Source: Romanomermis culicivorax
Taxonomy: Eukaryota; Nematoda; Enoplea; Mermithida; Mermithidae
DNA length: 64,000 bases
Direction of reading: 5' to 3'
Assembly: GCA_963922205.1 (NCBI GenBank)
Contig: CAWUHX010000009.1
Span: 62,001-126,000 of the forward strand
Shown: positions 9,743-20,015 of the stretch, in pieces
Layout: each line of letters starts with the position of its first letter
How positions within the stretch are numbered: the stretch's first letter is position 1
Notes under the pieces: model-generated
What the model was told of the DNA's origin: nothing
What the model saw: the letters and a program-made list of their open reading frames with translations, nothing else
Database searches by the model: none
Translations under genes and position numbers: made by a program

Positions 9743-11524
9743 GTTTCAATCTTTGTTGTAATTATTTTGTACATACTTGCCCAATCCTTCACATATTTTT
9801 TTTGGTCCTCAATTTTTCCACATTTCTATAAATTTTAGTGCTGTCAACTGACTGCCGTTGGTGTCTTAACCAACTGCAGGGGCAGTGGAGGTGCTCTATA
9901 GTTTCTTACACTTTAACACCACCACACAGGGCATGCAAATTGAACCGCCGAAAGTGGGTCAAGTCCTGGTTGTTGGCTCTGTTATGTGTAATTCTTTAAT
10001 TCTTTCTTTGTTGTAATATTTTTCAGACTTCGGAGTGCAATTTCTTTTTTGATTGGGATGACTGCCTGGATTTTTTTTTCTTTTTTGTTTCCCCTCATTA
10101 TTTTTTATTTTATTCTATCCTACTATGCCACATAAATCGTCTGCCAATCCTGACCACAACGACATCGACGTCCACTATGGACGATTTTCTCTCCTTTTTG
10201 CATGCATATTTTCATTCTTTTTTCCCCTTTCTTTATATATGTATGTTTTCACTTGCCCTGTAACCTTGGGTTCCTATTCGACTCATCGTAGCCACAGCCG
10301 CAAACAGGAAGATCAGTGGTCAGCCGCCACGACTTTTGCCCATGGCCTAGCTTGTGCAACTTCTGATGCCATGGTTCGCCGCTGCCTCGACTGGTGCCGT
10401 AGACCTCCTTCTTGATGCCTCGCTCAAGTGAGACCTTTGGAAATGGCAAGACCCTCCCAGTCTTGGTGAATTTCGTGCCCAATGTTACTGCCACCTGAGT
10501 GAGAATATCATTTTTACAATTTTTCCATCTATTTCCATCAAAATTTTCTTTTCATTCTCAAATCAAAAAATCCAGATTCCATTCCATTAGTGTGTGCGAA
10601 GGCCGCCCCATAGTTCCCTTCTATGGTGTCGCACCACTATTCTAAATTTTTTAAATGCACTCTATTTTTGGTATAACTACGGAGCTGGCTCGAGCTTTCA
10701 GCTTATTTGCTGACTGTTCCCGCCTCCTTTCACCTACGACAGTTCGGACTCCGACCATTAATTTGACCCACTGCCGTTTATCGGGCACAATTCTTTGTGA
10801 CCGATCGATCGTTTTTTGAGAAGCTTGGTTGGTTGTCGCCTCAGTCACCGACTACTATATCCATGTCATTGATTTGATTCACAGTGCATTTCCCGCTGCT
10901 TAAACGCCACTTTGCGAAGTTGACCGCCACTCGGAACCCAAAATTTGACTCAACACCCGTACAAAAGAAGAGATCGGCAACATGGAGGCGATCACTGTTT
11001 AGTTTTCCCAAAAATTTACTTCTCATTTCAAAACATATTCTTATTCTTGGTCCAAATTCACTATCTAAATATAGCCTCTAAATCGCCCCAAAAATTGTTC
11101 ATCTGTTTACTGTATAGCATACTTGTATTTTCCACTGTTTTCTTGTATATATCATTCATTTGCTCGTTTGTTTTGTATCAATCATCTTCTCCAACGTCAA
11201 CCGTCTTCGATGGACGCCTGCCGGATCGCAGCATGCAACTACAATGTTCAACTTGGCTGGCTCTACCGCTTTCGATTTTCAATTTCCTCACAACGTCAGA
11301 TCAACATAACTCAGCTGGCTCTGCCACGGATGTTTAACTCCCGTGGCACTGCCGCTTCGTTTTTGTCACCAGTCTGATTTCCCACTACAACTTTCTCATC
11401 AGCCCCCGAATGTTCTACCACAAGCCGATGCTGATAGTTTGTCCTATTCGCCTGCCATGTAATGTTTTCACTATCTTTCATCCTCCCCGGGACTGGTCGG
11501 ACCTTCGCTCTCCGAATCCAGAAG
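9743..11524 (+). other. element A internal non-coding region
   Basis: About 1.8 kb lies between protease and the 3' module. Open frames are short and pairwise overlapping (10125-10415, 10945-11337, 11123-11377). A frame around 10276-10500 shows protein-like composition interrupted by a TAG and a TGA, possibly the remnant of a lost domain. No RT, RNase H or integrase motif was seen on either strand. Confidence 0.5.
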
Positions 11525-11834
11525 GTAGTGGCTGGCCTCACCCTCCCCTCCGCATGGACTGATATGCTGGTGCACTCCAGTATATCGGTGCGGATGGAGT
11601 GCCGACAGGGGTCGCAGTGTTGCAGAATTTACGGCCTCGCTAATTACGCACCGCATCGGGAGGTCTCACCCTACACGTCGCCAAATCGGCTCAAAACACT
11701 ACAACGACTCTGTTGGCCCCACTGTGCGCTGCCGATTTCATGTTCGGCTTCCCCAGTGATGGCCTGTAGTGGCGGAGTCCCTCCCCTGGTCAGTTTTGTT
11801 TGTTCACATGACGATCGCTTAAGACAATCTACTG
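11525..11834 (+). repeat. shared 3' module of elements A, B and C (copy in A)
   Basis: Starting at GTAGTGGCTGGCCTCACCC, this block aligns with 43973-44285 and 62829-63141. Shared words include ATATGCTGGTGC, GGGAGGTCTCACCC, AAATCGGCTCAAA and GCCTGTAGTGGCGG. It ends just before the polypurine tract. The open frames through it differ between the copies, so conservation is probably at the RNA or DNA level. Confidence 0.8.
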
Positions 11835-11847
11835 CAAGGGTCAGGGG
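11835..11847 (+). promoter_or_regulatory. polypurine tract of element A
   Basis: A purine run (aagggtcagggg, with one T and one C) lies immediately before the 3' LTR. This is where plus-strand DNA priming occurs in LTR elements. B and C have the cleaner aaggggggagggg at the same place. Confidence 0.7.
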
Positions 11848-12389
11848 TGTTGTAGTGTGTTTCCGCCGATTTTCAGGATTTTCTAATAGACTTGTCAATT
11901 TGTAAAAACGCCCACAAGTACAACACATCCAATCATGCCCGACCTGGCCCAGCGCGACGGTTACTGTAGGAGAAGGATTTTGTGAATTAGTGTGTGAATT
12001 TTCGTGTGTCTCGTCATATGTTATTATTCTTATTTTCGCCTGTACATTAGCCATTGCATTCTTTATAATAGTAAGTCGAAACGTTTATGGAAGGGGCGAT
12101 TTTTAGGTAAGTTGTATAAATAAATGTTTAGTTAGAAAAGCGTTTTATTTGTGTCCAAAAGTGTGTTACCTTGTCTGACTAGTTTTAGTAAGGCATTTCT
12201 TGGGCAGGTAGTATTCTGTTCTTGACTTCTCGCCCCTGAGTGAGGAGTCATTCCGAGGTTTAGGGCAGGCGCAGGGAAGCACTGGCGTTAAGGTCGATCC
12301 CTGGCTATCTCTCCTGCACATCAATTCCCCTCGCCGATTTTACACCCCTTCCTCCGACCTGACGGATCAAGGAGGCAAGGAATCGGCCA
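11848..12389 (+). repeat. 3' LTR of element A
   Basis: It is 542 bp and pairs with 5320-5861. An AATAAA at about 12119-12124 is the likely polyadenylation signal. The base after the LTR begins gagccgcc. Confidence 0.92.
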
Positions 12390-12392
12390 GAG

Positions 12393-12710
12393 CCGCCCCC
12401 AAACGCCCATCACATCTTTCAAATACAACACTTCTGCCTGAAAAACAGGACCCATAAATGGATTTCACCCGCCTTCTCATTCACCACACCTTATTGCCAA
12501 GATGCTAAGCGAGCTCAAGGGATTCTAGTAAAAACACTTGCAAACTTGCCTGCACAGTTTTTCGATCCCCTAAAGTCAAAAGGATGTATCTCCCAGTCAT
12601 GCTTTTTTGGCTGCGAATTCGGAAGCCAGCTCATCGAGTTGATCTTAGAAAATAAATCCGTTTTTTTCCGACAAAAATTTCCAAAAAATATGTCAATGCT
12701 ACAAAAATAA
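12393..12710 (+). other. 105-codon open frame directly after element A, unknown
   Basis: The frame is open from inside the LTR end to a TAA at 12708-12710 and lacks an upstream ATG. It has a protein-like composition with five cysteines and segments such as GILVKTLANLPAQFFDPLK. The stop overlaps an AATAAA (12706-12711). It might be the 3' exon of a host gene into which A inserted, or an old repeat. I see no matching half before the 5' LTR and no homologue elsewhere in the window. Confidence 0.25.
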
Positions 12711-13458
12711 ATTAAATGATCGATGCAGCGATCCCATGAAAGTACGTTGAGTACAAAAAAACTTTAGTTTATTAAATTTCAAATAGTAGACGCATGGGAA
12801 GCCAGAAAAGCGGGTTCAATTTGATGTACAATTTTTACCAAGTGCAAAACTTTATAATGCAGAAAAAAGCTAAAGTTGTTCATGTGAATGGGATGGGCCC
12901 AAATCATTAGGAAAATTTTTGTTCATGTACTGTCGACTTATACATAACTACATTAATACGCACGCGCTGATCGAAAAATTTGGAACATTGGACCAGTTTA
13001 TCGAGCGAAATTTTCCAGTGTTCTGCTTGCCGCTCACTGACGAAAAAATCCTTTCTTAGATTACAGTAATAAGCTTATTAATTTTTGCCGTTGAACTTAC
13101 TTTCATCGGATTGTTGCCTCGATCAAGGTCTGAACAGATAATCCCACAATCAGAAACCATGAGTATAGAGTGCTAACTTGTACCAAACAAATTGATGTGG
13201 TGAAGCACATGAGACAAGGTCTCCGACTATAGTTGATGTAATCATACATTCCATAAACCACACAACCTGTTTTTTATGTCAGCAATTTTTGGCTATCATT
13301 AGCATGTGTTGTACGCCCAACTTTTCACTGAGAAAAATCTCAAAATGTTCTGGTGCTCCACGCCGGTCAATGAGTATAATAGGCACTGTTCTCTATCAGA
13401 CGCGACCATTAGCATATCTACTTCCACTTGCTGACTAACCTTAATGAGTTCCGATCAA
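12711..13458. other. no gene recognised
   Basis: AT-rich sequence without a convincing open frame, splice pair or repeat match in this window. Confidence 0.3.
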
Positions 13459-13546
13459 TTAATTTACTTGATCCAATATTTTAAAATTTTTATTAATTTA
13501 CTTGATCCAATAATTAATTTACTTGATCCAATAATTAATTTACTTG
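13459..13546 (+). repeat. tandem repeat, 21-25 bp unit
   Basis: Four near-perfect copies of attaatttacttgatccaat occur, one pair separated by an AT-rich spacer. This is a short minisatellite. Confidence 0.85.
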
Positions 13547-14365
13547 AGGTGCCAACATTTTGCTGATAATTGCGATTTTGCATCACTTTTTAAAATTTTA
13601 TTCTCCCACTTTGTTTGGAGTTTTCCGAACGTTTTGAAACATAACCGACAAAATGAGTGTTCCTCGTTAAATGTTGTCCACTCAATAGATCATGGGATTC
13701 ATAAGAGTGATAGGAACTACTCGGTTTTAATTTTGAAATTTTTGCTTGGGTTTATTTCGATTATTTCTAAATACATGGAGTGCAAACAGTACAAACCAAT
13801 GAAAGCCAAAAAATTGAAAACTGCAGCTTTAGGCGTAAATCGTGAATCTGATCTATAGTCTGTTTTTATGACATGCTTCCAAATAGAAAAGTGACACAAA
13901 TCAGTACTGTCGTCAAAATTGCCTCCCTATTGTTATGGAGGAATTCAACTTTTTTCTACAGTATATGGTTCCCCACTCCTTAAACATTGTGTATCAAATC
14001 GAATCTTCCTATTGTGATTGTCGCTGTGTCTGTCGTTTGAAGTGAATTGGCTATATTTTTCAACGCAAAGACTGACCAATGTCTGATTTACATGCTTCAT
14101 CAGGGTTTCTCTGGGGGAGAAAGCCCTCACTCAAAATTTGTGTTGTTTCTACTCGTAATTTTTCAGGATAGAATCGACTGAAGAATAAGAATGTGGAGCT
14201 TGTCAACGCAAGGGGTTGATCATCAAAAAAGATGCGGTACAAAATTTGGTAAAATCGTCTCGGGGTTACTCAAAATTATAGAGTTTTGTCTTTCGCCAGC
14301 CATTGTTTTTGAATTACAGACTGAGCCGAAAAGAGGCTACCGTTACTGACTTCTATAACTTTCGA
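13547..14365. other. no gene recognised
   Basis: A 104-codon open frame (13544-13858) starts in the tandem repeat and has no recognisable motif. The rest is AT-rich. The last 100 bases (from about 14266) match the reverse strand near 58540-58610, so the dispersed repeat at 14366 may begin earlier than listed. Confidence 0.3.
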
Positions 14366-14960
14366 ACGGATGAAGCTTTTTTCAATGCGGATTGCTGCAC
14401 TATATTCTTCTATTTGTCTTTGTTGTAAGAGAAAAGCTTTGTGGTTCTAGCCTTCATGGTCCTTGAAAACATAAATTTTGTGTGTCCTTTTGTGAAAAGG
14501 GTTTTGAAATGTTGTCCAGACAAAAGAATCTTTCAAAGTCCTCCAGATTTGTAATTTAAACGTAATTTAAAGTCATTAGCTTCTGGTTTCAATATTGGTA
14601 AAAATTCGTCAAAATCAAGAGCTTTTGTCTTTGATTTGGAAAAAAGCCAAATCAAAGCAAAATCAATTCTGTCATTGACCAGTTCGAAAAACGATTGAAG
14701 TTCGTGGTGAAGCAGAAAGGAGAACACATTGAAACGGCTCTCTTGTAGTTTTAATCCGTTGTATCGTTCTTAGGACCTATTTTATCATTCTAAACGCAAA
14801 ACAGTAGAAACTCAAGTTGATGCTAAGAAAAAGTAAAGAAGGAAACAAACTAACGTAAAAACGCAAAAAATTAATACCTATACTAAAAACCATCCTAAAA
14901 TATACAATAAAAAAATCGAGCATTTAAATAGAAACAAGCAAAAATAACTACAAAACATGT
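14366..14960 (+). repeat. dispersed repeat, copy 2 (with 1963-2600)
   Basis: The sequence matches 1963-2600 base for base over most of its length, with different indels. It ends where the inverted repeat arm at 14963 begins. Confidence 0.65.
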
Positions 14961-14962
14961 AA

Positions 14963-16001
14963 AAGTTACCGGGTTCAGTTAGTTCAGTTTTCAACCGAAT
15001 AATGTTCAACTGCATATCAAAATTCTTTTGGGGGTTTTCATATTTTACACCTCACGCAATAAGGTGACTGATATTTTTCGAGTAGCATACTGCAGAAATG
15101 CTTCACAATTAAAGTATTTTGGGGTGTTAAAATAGTGCGCCAGGCGGGACGGCCCTTTTGTGCAAAAGTTGAAAAATGTTCAATTCGTGCAAAATGGCTT
15201 CTTCCAAAATTCAAATATTTTTTCATGTTGAAATGTTTGGAAATCACAAACGAATCGATTTAAAGAGAACAAAAGTGAACCAGAATTGAACCAATGATGG
15301 ACAAGAGTCACTTCTCGATGTTCAATATTCTAGATTCGTCAAATCAGTAGGCAGTCAAATTTTTCCACACGGAAAAATTTAAAAAAATGCTCACACGCGT
15401 CTGATACTGCGAGTGGGACCTGATAGATAATGTGCAATGGATTCATCGAAAAATGCAAACAAGCTCACAGTCCACTCGAGATCAGAATCAAATAGAAAAT
15501 TCTGTAGAGAAACCATTTATGCCATAAGTTGACAGTGATATAAGCTCTACAAAAATAGTAACAATATATAACTGGCCTATTGACCGGGAAAATAGTTCGA
15601 CATTGATACTCAGGCTATATTATAACGAATTTTTTCATCGACGGCCTGACACTCTTCTATGCTCTATATGTCTGTAGTCATGAAATTTTAACAAGTGAGA
15701 CACAACCAGAGGCAGAAACCAGAACCGAAAAGTGTTCCAACCCATGTCTTCCGAATTGTCCACTGTTCATCGAAGGGTACAATTGTGCCAAATCTTTGAT
15801 ATATGATTTGGGTTGCAATGAAAGCCCGCTTAAGCGGCAGGTGTTTTGTTGTACAAAATTCCAATCAGGCGAAAATAGGAGCCTAGGCCTCTGTTGCCTA
15901 TCATCATCGAGGCCGGAAATTTACAAATTAGGGGGAGGAGACCGAATATGTAACTACAGTTCCACGATGCATGGGAACCCGGCGATGCAGCTTTCCGTAT
16001 T
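14963..16001 (+). repeat. left arm of the 1-kb inverted repeat
   Basis: The reverse complement aligns with 18864-19892 at a constant coordinate sum of 34855 at both ends tested (15070/19785 and 15796/19059), so indels are few or balanced over about 1 kb. Divergence is clear, so it is older than the large inverted repeat. The inner end is at the first base of the E-type LTR. Confidence 0.85.
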
Positions 16002-16317
16002 GTAGGAAATATAGAAACTAAGCTACAGTAACTAACCAGTTTCTCTGTTGACGTCATCGTCCATCTTTCGTTTTCTTCACGTTTGTCATCGCCACCTTCG
16101 CTTCGTCAAAGGAAATGCTGCTTAATGAATAAAAAACATTAGAAACTTAGAATTAGATAAGATTTAAGATAGTAACTCACGGAAAGGTCAGCTCCAATGC
16201 TGATTTGCGTCTTTCAATGGAATTCTATGATGAAAAAGACGAAAAAATAAGAAAAAAATAGAAACATATTTGTTTCTTTGTAAGTTTTTATGAAACAAAT
16301 TTACTATATATAATGCG
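16002..16317 (+). repeat. LTR of element E, 5' copy
   Basis: It begins TGTAGGAAATATAGAAAC and aligns with 28509-28825 over about 315 bp, up to the word TATATATAATGC, where the other copy stops. It carries a perfect CRE palindrome TGACGTCA at 16049-16056 and a TATA box at 16305-16314. The LTR continues beyond 16317, but without a second copy its end cannot be fixed. Confidence 0.75.
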
Positions 16318-17120
16318 TGTAAAACTTAATTTTTGGTGTCTGCATATTATTTTGTCGTCTTCGTTTTTGGATCTTCTTGCTTGTCTGCTTACGTATTCGT
16401 CAACTGTAAATAGAAACCCGCCAATTTATTGTATTTTTAGTGGTTACCACGTTTACTAGAGTCACCAGAATAAACAAGAAACTTACCTGTTGGACACATC
16501 ATAGAACTTCAGATCAAACTGAGACTTTACATTTTGAGTTGAGAAACATACTGAACATCTCCATTTTCGGCTCACTTGTTGACGTCATCCATTTCTGTTG
16601 CCATCCTTCTTTGCTGCCAACACCTGAAACATAAACATGAACAAAGCACAAAACGTTAATAAGTAGTGTAAACTAGCATTTACAGAAACCCAGTGTAATT
16701 TTGAAGTGTGTACCTACCCATCTAGTTCAGTGTTTGCCACTGAGGTCCCACAAAATTGTTGAGGCATGTGCAGGACTCAGAAATTTTTCAATCTTTGAAT
16801 CATCAGAAAAAGAAACAGCATACCCAATTGAATTTGAAGCCAGGAAGACCAAACTTTGATACTCAGAAACTTACTACCTTCAGTAGAGTTTGTTAAATGC
16901 AAACTTTACTGACCGCAAAACTTCGCCTTTTGTCCAATTTGGTACAACAGCTCATCGACCACTTTTTAACACCGTTGACGCAATTGTTACTGACGTCACT
17001 CGGAATTTTCGTGAACCAAGAAGAACAAGGAGTAAATCTAACGTTGCTCCACCATCAGAAACAGAAACTAGCTTATCTAGTGAGGAAGAAGAAATTGCAG
17101 GCGCCATTTTTGATTAAAAA
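16318..17120 (+). other. element E LTR remainder and gag leader
   Basis: Between the LTR match and the Gag start there are short open frames only. TGACGTCA words recur at about 16577 and 16993. The frame at 16890-17117 reads acidic Ser/Glu-rich sequence and ends at a TAA five bases before the Gag ATG. It may be an upstream extension of Gag now cut off by that stop. A TTG-GAC type primer site could lie in this stretch, but I could not fix it. Confidence 0.35.
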
Positions 17121-17840
17121 ATGGCCCAAGCAAATTTAGCCCATTTGCAGGAAGTACAGGAACTTTTACGTCAGACAGTAACCCAAGTAGGTGAAATGTA
17201 TGATATTAGACCCATTATTCAGCACTCAGGAAATTTGATGCCATTTTCAGGAGACCCAAGTGACATAAACTGGAATGATTGAGAGAAACGTTTTCCCAGA
17301 ATTGCTATTTTAGCAGGAGCAACAACTTTAGCTAGAAAAACCACAGTGTTGTCAACTCATTTGCAAGGACCCACATACTACTTGTCAGAAGTAGAAGGTC
17401 GAAACCCTGCTTCACAAACTTGGAATGAGTGGTCACATGCTTCTCTCACCCATTTTCCAGACAACCCTCAGATTGATGTGAAATATGAACAATTATTAGC
17501 CCGTATTCAGTGACCAGGAGAGACAGTTTCAGTGTTTGCTGCAGACGTCCGGAGATTAGGCAAGAGAGCATTTCCACATTGGAACAGTCAAGGAGAAGGT
17601 TACATCATGATTAAAAACCATTTTATCAACCGATTGCAACTTAATATTAGAAGATGGATTCAGATGGCAGAACCTGGAAGTTTTGAGGATGCTGTGTCAG
17701 AAGCTGAGAAACAGGAATTACGAGAGTTACAGTATAACGGAGTCTCAAGTCAATGGATGCAAGTTTTTTCCAATACTGTGCATGAGTTAAGTCACGGTGG
17801 GGTTTCAAGGCCATGGCTTCCCAAACGTTTCAAGTGCTAA
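17121..17840 (+). pseudogene. gag: element E gag, broken by two TGA codons
   Basis: The start at 17121 sits in a good context (AAAAAATGG). The frame reads 239 codons to a TAA at 17838-17840, broken by TGA at 17280-17282 and 17511-17513. The order of motifs (FSGDPSDINWND, then a helical region with TWNEWSHASLTHF, then ADVRRLGKRAF) matches the retrotransposon Gag family, in which tryptophans stand near the start of the domain. No zinc knuckle follows: after the stop the sequence changes to an unrelated dispersed repeat, so the 3' part of this copy is missing. It is assigned to element E because it follows the same LTR type. Confidence 0.6.
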
Positions 17841-17869
17841 ACTAAGGCAAAAGAAGGGGGCACCTTTGC

Positions 17870-18520
17870 AGTAAATTGGAAGGGAGACATTTTTGCAGTA
17901 AAAAAAATAATTCTTCTCAATTTCCTTCAACTTTTCCTGAAATGCTGTATAGTATTGTGGTCGATTTCATCATGTGAAAACGAAGTGTCCCTCTAGACAA
18001 TTTCGTGACTCAAACCTAACCTAACTGCTGTTCGATATTGATATTTACAATGCAATACAAAATTCAAATAACATGTATTATTTGCTTTTTTTAAACAAAG
18101 ATCTGAACATGTAAGCGGTCACACTGATCATTTTCGAGACATCATACTGTGGTAGTTGTCTAAATACAGGATGATCCCATACAAACAATATTTCATTGCT
18201 AATAAGGTTTTCCAAGATATTATGTACACAGCAGACCAAGTTCTGACCAGTATGACTGTCACGATGGTGACCACACCAGGGGTACCCTTGCCTGCCTCAG
18301 CAGGGTGGGGGATGCTGTGACGAGAGCGTCACACTTCCCTAGGAGGAGAATGTAACGATGCACAAAAAGTGCCATTGTGCATTTTTCTCTGAACCCGTAG
18401 GCTTGATGTTGCTCATGGGCCCAGACCTGGATTTTTGTGACGGGAACTGCTGCTGTTGTAACAGGCGATGCAGGGCTGAGCAGATAAAGATAGAAAGATA
18501 GATAGCCAATTCAGTGAATT
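17870..18520 (+). repeat. dispersed repeat, related to 52310-53160
   Basis: 17870-18300 matches the reverse complement of 52720-53160, for example GTGTCCCTCTAGACAATTTCG against its mirror at 53040. 18340-18510 matches 52310-52450 in the same orientation and 52510-52690 in reverse. The mixture of orientations shows that the unit itself contains inverted halves. Confidence 0.7.
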
Positions 18521-18863
18521 TCAAGACGAGAATTAGAATTTCGAAACAGTAGATGCAGCAAATCCATTAAAGTAGGTTTAACTCGCAAAAAAGCACAACC
18601 TCATGACTGCAGTCATCAAGTCCTAATCAGCATTCGATAGGTGACCCCAGAATGAGGAACTACGAGTACGAATCACTTTTATCTACAACAGCAGATAATT
18701 TTACTGGCAGTTATGGCACTTGACACATCAAATACAGTTCATAGAAGTCTATAATTAATGGATTGCAGTATTCCTCAAAATTTACTCCCCTTTGTTGAAT
18801 GATATGTCCTTTGGATATTTTCCAATCCGATTATCAGACTGTTCGGCAGTGCATGATTGCTCT
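18521..18863. other. no gene recognised
   Basis: Unassigned sequence between the dispersed repeat and the right arm of the 1-kb inverted repeat. Confidence 0.3.
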
Positions 18864-19892
18864 TGATATGGAAAGCGGGTTCGCATGCATCGTAGAACTG
18901 CAGTTCCATATTCGGCCTCCTCCCCTGATTTGCAAATTTTCGGCCTCGACAGTGATAGGCACCAGAGGCCCAGGCTCCAATTATGGCGTGATTGCAATTT
19001 GTACAACACAACACCTGCCGCTTAAGCGGGCTTTCATTGCATCCCAAATCATATATCAAAGATTTGGAACAGTTGAACCCTTCAATGAACAGCGGACAAT
19101 TCGGAAGACTAGGGTCGGAACACTTTTCGGTTCTGGTTTCTGCCTCTGGCCGTGTCTCACTTGTTAAATTTTCATGACTACAGACATATACAGCATAGAA
19201 GTGTGTCAGTTCGTCGATGAAAAAATTCGTTATAATATAGCCTGAGTATCAATGTCGAACTATTTTCCCGGTCAATAGGCCAGTTATATATTGTTGCTAT
19301 TTTTGTAGAGCTTATATCACTGTCAACTTATGGCATAAATGGTTTCTCTACAGAATTTTGTATTTGATTTCGATCTCGAGTGGACTGTGAGCTTGTGAGC
19401 ATTTTTCGATGAATCCATTGCACATTATCCATCAGGTCCAGCTTGCAGTATCAAACATGTGAGAGCATTTTTAAAAATTTTTCTGTTTGGAAAAATTTGA
19501 CTGCCCACTGATTTGAGGAATTTGAAATATTGAACATCGAAAATTGACTCTTGTCCATCATTGGTTCAATTCTGGTTCACTGTTGTTCTTTTTAAATCGA
19601 TTCGTTTGAGATTTCCAAACATTTCTACATGAAAAAATATTTGAATTTGCGAAGAAGCCATTTTGTACGATTTTAAAATTTTTCCACTTTTGCACAAAAG
19701 GGCCGTCCCACCTGGCGCACTATTTTAACACCCAAAAATGTTTCAATTGTGAGGCATTTCTGCAGTATGCTACTCGAAAAATATCAGTCACATTATTGCA
19801 CGAGGTGTACAATATGAAAACCATCAAAAAAGTATTGATATGCAGCTCAACTTTATTCGTTTGAAAACTGAACTAACTGATCCTGGTAACTT
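18864..19892 (-). repeat. right arm of the 1-kb inverted repeat
   Basis: This is the reverse complement of 14963-16001, with shared words such as AAAGGGCCGTCCC and CGCTTAAGCGGGCTTTCATT. Short open frames through both arms (15796-16005, 18775-19059) carry FHDA / FYDA-CEP-type peptides, a decayed form of the B-box repeat peptide. Confidence 0.85.
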
Positions 19893-20015
19893 AAGTGTAC
19901 GCAGTCAGAATACACAAAAAAATCTGAATTTTCTAGGTTCAGAATTAAACTCCTTCCAAAAAATAATAGGAGTTCACAAATTTTCTGTTCTGATACAACG
20001 AATGGTCAAGCTGGG

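Larger units (their letters stand above)
5320..12389 (+). mobile_element. element A: LTR element with gag and protease, no RT
   Basis: Two 542-bp direct repeats (5320-5861 and 11848-12389) flank about 6 kb. They begin with TG, end with CA and differ at about nine positions by eye, so insertion is fairly recent. Inside are a tandem-repeat N-terminal protein, a Gag-like protein, a C2HC zinc knuckle and a retroviral-type aspartic protease. A 2.1-kb non-coding part follows and ends in a polypurine tract. No reverse transcriptase, RNase H or integrase motif is visible, so the element must depend on another element's enzymes. I could not identify a primer-binding site with confidence. The 3' module, polypurine tract and LTR start are shared with elements B and C. 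Confidence 0.9.

Noticed and set aside
11462..11905. 147-codon frame across the shared 3' module as a conserved protein
   Set aside because: The corresponding regions of B and C have different frames and stops, so sequence conservation is not at the protein level.
13459..13546. CRISPR array
   Set aside because: The 21-25-bp units are contiguous, without distinct spacers, and the genome context is eukaryotic.
13544..13858. 104-codon open frame after the tandem repeat
   Set aside because: It starts in the minisatellite, has AT-driven composition and no motif, and lacks a copy elsewhere.
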